The position numbers and the translations under genes were made by a program. From an uncultured Clostridia bacterium (GTDB taxonomy: Bacteria > Bacillota_A > Clostridia > Oscillospirales > Oscillospiraceae): DNA of 6,552 nt. The notes beneath the pieces were generated by a model, which saw only the letters and a list, made by a program, of their open reading frames with translations, ran no database searches and was not told where the DNA came from. This document shows, piece after piece, positions 4,797 through 6,552 of this stretch (the stretch's first letter is position 1; the number at the start of each line of letters is the position of its first letter). The DNA is taken from NCBI GenBank assembly GCA_946410505.1, contig CAMKAP010000115.1, forward strand, positions 1-6,552, read 5' to 3'.

Positions 4797-6005
4797 ATGG
4801 ACATTCCCCTGCAAGAACTGGAAAAAGCCGCCGAGCGGCTCAAGCCGATCCTGCATCACACCGAGCTTGACCTGTCCTCCACCTTCTCCGCCATGACCGG
4901 CGGCAAGGTATATCTCAAATGCGAAAACCGGCAGAAGACCGGTTCCTTCAAGATCCGCGGCGCCAGCAACAAGATCGCCTCTCTGGTGGAGCAGGGCCGT
5001 ACCGGGCCCGTAGTGGCCGCCTCCGCGGGCAACCACGCCCAGGGCGTGGCCTATGCCGCCTCCCGGCTGGGCGTGCCCGCCACCATCGTCATGCCTACCA
5101 CCGCGCCCATCGCCAAGCTCCAGGCCACAGAGGGCTACGGCGCCAAAGTCGTCACCGCGGGCGACTGTTTTGACGACGCTTATGCCGAGGCCTGCCGCAT
5201 CTGCGAGGAGGAGGGCGCCACCTTCCTGCACCCCTACAATGACCCGGAGGTGATTGCGGGCCAGGGGACGCTGGGGCTGGAGATCCTCTCCGATCTGCCC
5301 TATGTGGACATGATCGTGGTCCCTGCCGGCGGCGGTGGACTGCTGGCCGGCATCGCGGCGGCCGTCAAGCAAATCAACCCCCGCGTACAGGTCTACGGCG
5401 TGCAGGCGGCGGGCTGCGATCCCATTGCCCGCAGCTTCCGGGAGAAAAAACTGGTGATCGCCGATTCCGCTTCCACCATTGCCGACGGCATCGCCGTCAA
5501 GGCCCCGGGCGACATCACTGTGGACATCATCAATCGCTATGCCGATGGTGTGGTCACCGTCTCGGAAAGCGAGATCGCCAACGCCATCCTCCTTTTGATT
5601 GAGCGCTGCAAGCAGGTGGTGGAGCCCTCGGGCGCCACGTCCCTCGCGGCGGTGCTCTCCGGCAAGCTGGACGTGAAGGGCAAGCGGGTGGTCTGCGTCC
5701 TCTCCGGCGGCAATATCGACGTGAGCTTTATCCAGTCCATCATCGAACGCGGATTGGTGGCCCGCCACCGCCGCATCAAGTTCACCGCCATCATCGTGGA
5801 TCGGCCGGGCAGCCTCGTGCAGCTGCTGCATGTGATCGCGGACGCAGGCGGCAATATCCTGGCCGTGGAGCACGATAAGCTGCGGGAGAATCTGAACCCC
5901 AACGAGACCAGCGTCCACATTTCCTGCGAGGTGGGCGGCAAGGAGCACGGGCGCGAGCTGATCGACCGGCTCATGCAGAAGGGCTACACCGTAGAAGTTG
6001 AGTAA
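4797..6005 (+). CDS. ilvA: Threonine ammonia-lyase (threonine dehydratase), medium form
   Basis: This PLP enzyme of 402 residues converts L-threonine to 2-oxobutanoate and ammonia. Some relatives also act on serine. The fold-type II core spans about 1-320. TGSFKIRGA carries the PLP-binding Lys52, SAGNHAQGVA is the substrate-binding loop, and PAGGGGLLAG (glycines 178-181) is the phosphate-binding glycine loop. A conserved LSGGN motif comes near the end of the core. Residues about 325-402 (KFTAIIVDRPGSL to the end) are a single ACT-like regulatory domain, as in the roughly 400-residue medium form. The classical biosynthetic enzyme of about 500 residues has two such units. A role in threonine catabolism or in isoleucine synthesis is possible, and no other ilv genes are present to decide. 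The start is fixed by AAGGAGG at 4781-4787. The next gene follows after 16 bases, so the two are co-transcribed. Confidence 0.95.
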   Translation: MDIPLQELEKAAERLKPILHHTELDLSSTFSAMTGGKVYLKCENRQKTGSFKIRGASNKIASLVEQGRTGPVVAASAGNHAQGVAYAASRLGVPATIVMPTTAPIAKLQATEGYGAKVVTAGDCFDDAYAEACRICEEEGATFLHPYNDPEVIAGQGTLGLEILSDLPYVDMIVVPAGGGGLLAGIAAAVKQINPRVQVYGVQAAGCDPIARSFREKKLVIADSASTIADGIAVKAPGDITVDIINRYADGVVTVSESEIANAILLLIERCKQVVEPSGATSLAAVLSGKLDVKGKRVVCVLSGGNIDVSFIQSIIERGLVARHRRIKFTAIIVDRPGSLVQLLHVIADAGGNILAVEHDKLRENLNPNETSVHISCEVGGKEHGRELIDRLMQKGYTVEVE

Positions 6006-6021
6006 CGAAAAGGAGATTGAA

Positions 6022-6393
6022 ATGAAAACCGTATCTACCGACAAAGCACCGGCCGCCATCGGCCCCTATGCCCAGGCCCAGATCGTGGGCAATCTTGTGT
6101 TTACCTCCGGCCAGATCCCCATCATACCCGAGACGGGGGAGATCGCAAACGGTCTGGAGGCCCAGGCCCATCAGGTTTTCAAAAACCTGTCTGAGCTTCT
6201 GAAGGCCGCCGGGACCGATCTGAGCAAGGCGGTGAAAACCACCGTGTTCATCCAGCACATGGGCGATTTCGCCGCGATCAACACCATCTACGCCCAGTAT
6301 TTCACCGAGCCCTACCCCGCCCGCTCCTGCGTGGAGGTGGCCAAGCTCCCGAAGGATGTGCTCCTGGAGTGCGAGGTCATCGCGGAGCTCTGA
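6022..6393 (+). CDS. ridA: RidA family reactive enamine/imine deaminase
   Basis: This cytoplasmic protein of 123 residues belongs to the RidA/YjgF/YER057c/UK114 family, which forms trimers. It hydrolyses the reactive 2-aminoacrylate and 2-aminocrotonate (imine) products of PLP dehydratases, giving pyruvate or 2-oxobutanoate and preventing damage to other PLP enzymes. Visible family residues are Tyr16 in GPYAQA, Ser29 in TSGQIP, Arg101 in PARSCVEVAKLP (the carboxylate-binding Arg of the active subgroup) and Glu118 in LLECEVIA. The start at 6022 is preferred because AAAAGGAGA (6008-6016) precedes it. A TTG eight codons earlier overlaps the end of ilvA and lacks such a site. The 16-base gap to ilvA and the direct substrate link make this a clear functional operon. 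Confidence 0.96.
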   Translation: MKTVSTDKAPAAIGPYAQAQIVGNLVFTSGQIPIIPETGEIANGLEAQAHQVFKNLSELLKAAGTDLSKAVKTTVFIQHMGDFAAINTIYAQYFTEPYPARSCVEVAKLPKDVLLECEVIAEL

Positions 6394-6414
6394 TGCGCAT
6401 ACACTCCCGGCAAC

Positions 6415-6446
6415 AAAAAAAGAGCTGTGACAATAGTCTCAGCTCT
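6415..6446 (-). terminator. Intrinsic terminator for a convergent minus-strand transcript
   Basis: AGAGCTGTGAC at 6421-6431 and GTCTCAGCTCT at 6436-6446 form an 11-position stem with one mismatch and an AATA loop. On the minus strand the stem is followed by at least six T (complement of 6415-6420). On the + strand no T-run follows. It therefore serves transcription coming from the right, implying a minus-strand gene beyond or just inside the window edge. It may also act weakly after ridA. Confidence 0.68.
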
Positions 6447-6496
6447 CAGATTGCAGACAAGGCCATGCGGCCAAAGATGGATAAGCATGGGGAGAG

Positions 6497-6530
6497 CGCG
6501 AGAGGGGATTGGGTATTCCCTCTCGCGTTT
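6497..6530 (+). terminator. Long hairpin downstream of ridA, probable operon terminator
   Basis: CGCGAGAGGGGA at 6497-6508 and TTCCCTCTCGCG at 6516-6527 pair along 12 bp with one G-U. The loop is TTGGGTA. TTT (6528-6530) follows, then GATATA. The stem can extend outward by A-T and G-U pairs. The short T-run makes termination plausible but not certain. It is the only hairpin after ridA with T residues on the + side. Confidence 0.5.
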
Positions 6531-6552
6531 GATATACTCAAAAATGAGAACT

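Noticed and set aside
5998..6021. TTG start giving RidA eight extra residues
   Set aside because: It overlaps the end of ilvA and would read through the binding site AAAAGGAGA. The ATG at 6022 gives the normal family N-terminus.
4779..6059. Long minus-strand open frame (426 codons) across threonine ammonia-lyase
   Set aside because: It is antisense to a well-conserved PLP enzyme. Its translation is rich in Gly, His and Asp and lacks any domain signature.
6446..6552. Minus-strand frames open to the window edge, one ending in TGA at 6448-6446 and another beginning LIFEYIKRERE
   Set aside because: They are too short to judge. The first is low-complexity and the second reads through both hairpins. 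A real convergent gene is plausible, but its frame cannot be chosen.

Overview
The window looks like chromosomal DNA from a fairly GC-rich Firmicute, most likely a gut clostridium of the Oscillospiraceae type. This is inferred from strong AGGAGG-type ribosome binding sites before three of the genes, compact hairpin terminators, SigA-like promoters with 17-base spacers, and the character of the proteins. No rRNA, tRNA, transposase, phage gene or CRISPR array was found. All recognised genes are on the + strand.

Layout. Bases 1-562 hold no recognisable gene. They begin with an AT-rich stretch carrying an inverted repeat and a 10-bp-phased CGTAR repeat, pass through a foldable stretch, and end in a very strong terminator (273-316). 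Two candidate promoters and a 13-bp leader hairpin follow. At 563-3013 lies a large (816 aa) divergent adenosine-deaminase-fold protein with an unassigned N-terminal domain and a C-terminal Rossmann-like domain resembling the SLOG/DprA/LOG group. It is the least ordinary protein here. Its stop codon is embedded in the -35 box of the next promoter (TTGACA, 17 bases, TATTCT). That promoter drives a leader of about 195 nt and the Mg2+ channel/transporter gene mgtE (3239-4612). The leader contains a 29-codon ORF (3098-3187) with an excellent ribosome binding site and an acidic-proline segment (EAEPPLRRFLFL) like that of the enterobacterial MgtL peptide. Several mutually exclusive RNA pairings can hide either its own or the mgtE ribosome binding site. 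After two hairpins and a weak promoter comes a two-gene operon: threonine ammonia-lyase (4797-6005) and RidA (6022-6393). The last 159 bases carry two hairpins, one of which is a good terminator for the opposite strand, so a convergent gene probably lies just beyond the window.

How the genes work together. Threonine ammonia-lyase makes 2-oxobutanoate through reactive enamine/imine intermediates, and RidA hydrolyses those intermediates, so the last operon is one functional unit. MgtE takes up Mg2+ and is gated by its own cytoplasmic Mg2+-sensing domains. The leader suggests an extra layer of control at translation or elongation. The deaminase-SLOG protein has its own transcription signals and no obvious partner here. 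Its architecture suggests a role in nucleotide signalling or in phage defence, but nothing in the immediate neighbourhood confirms that.
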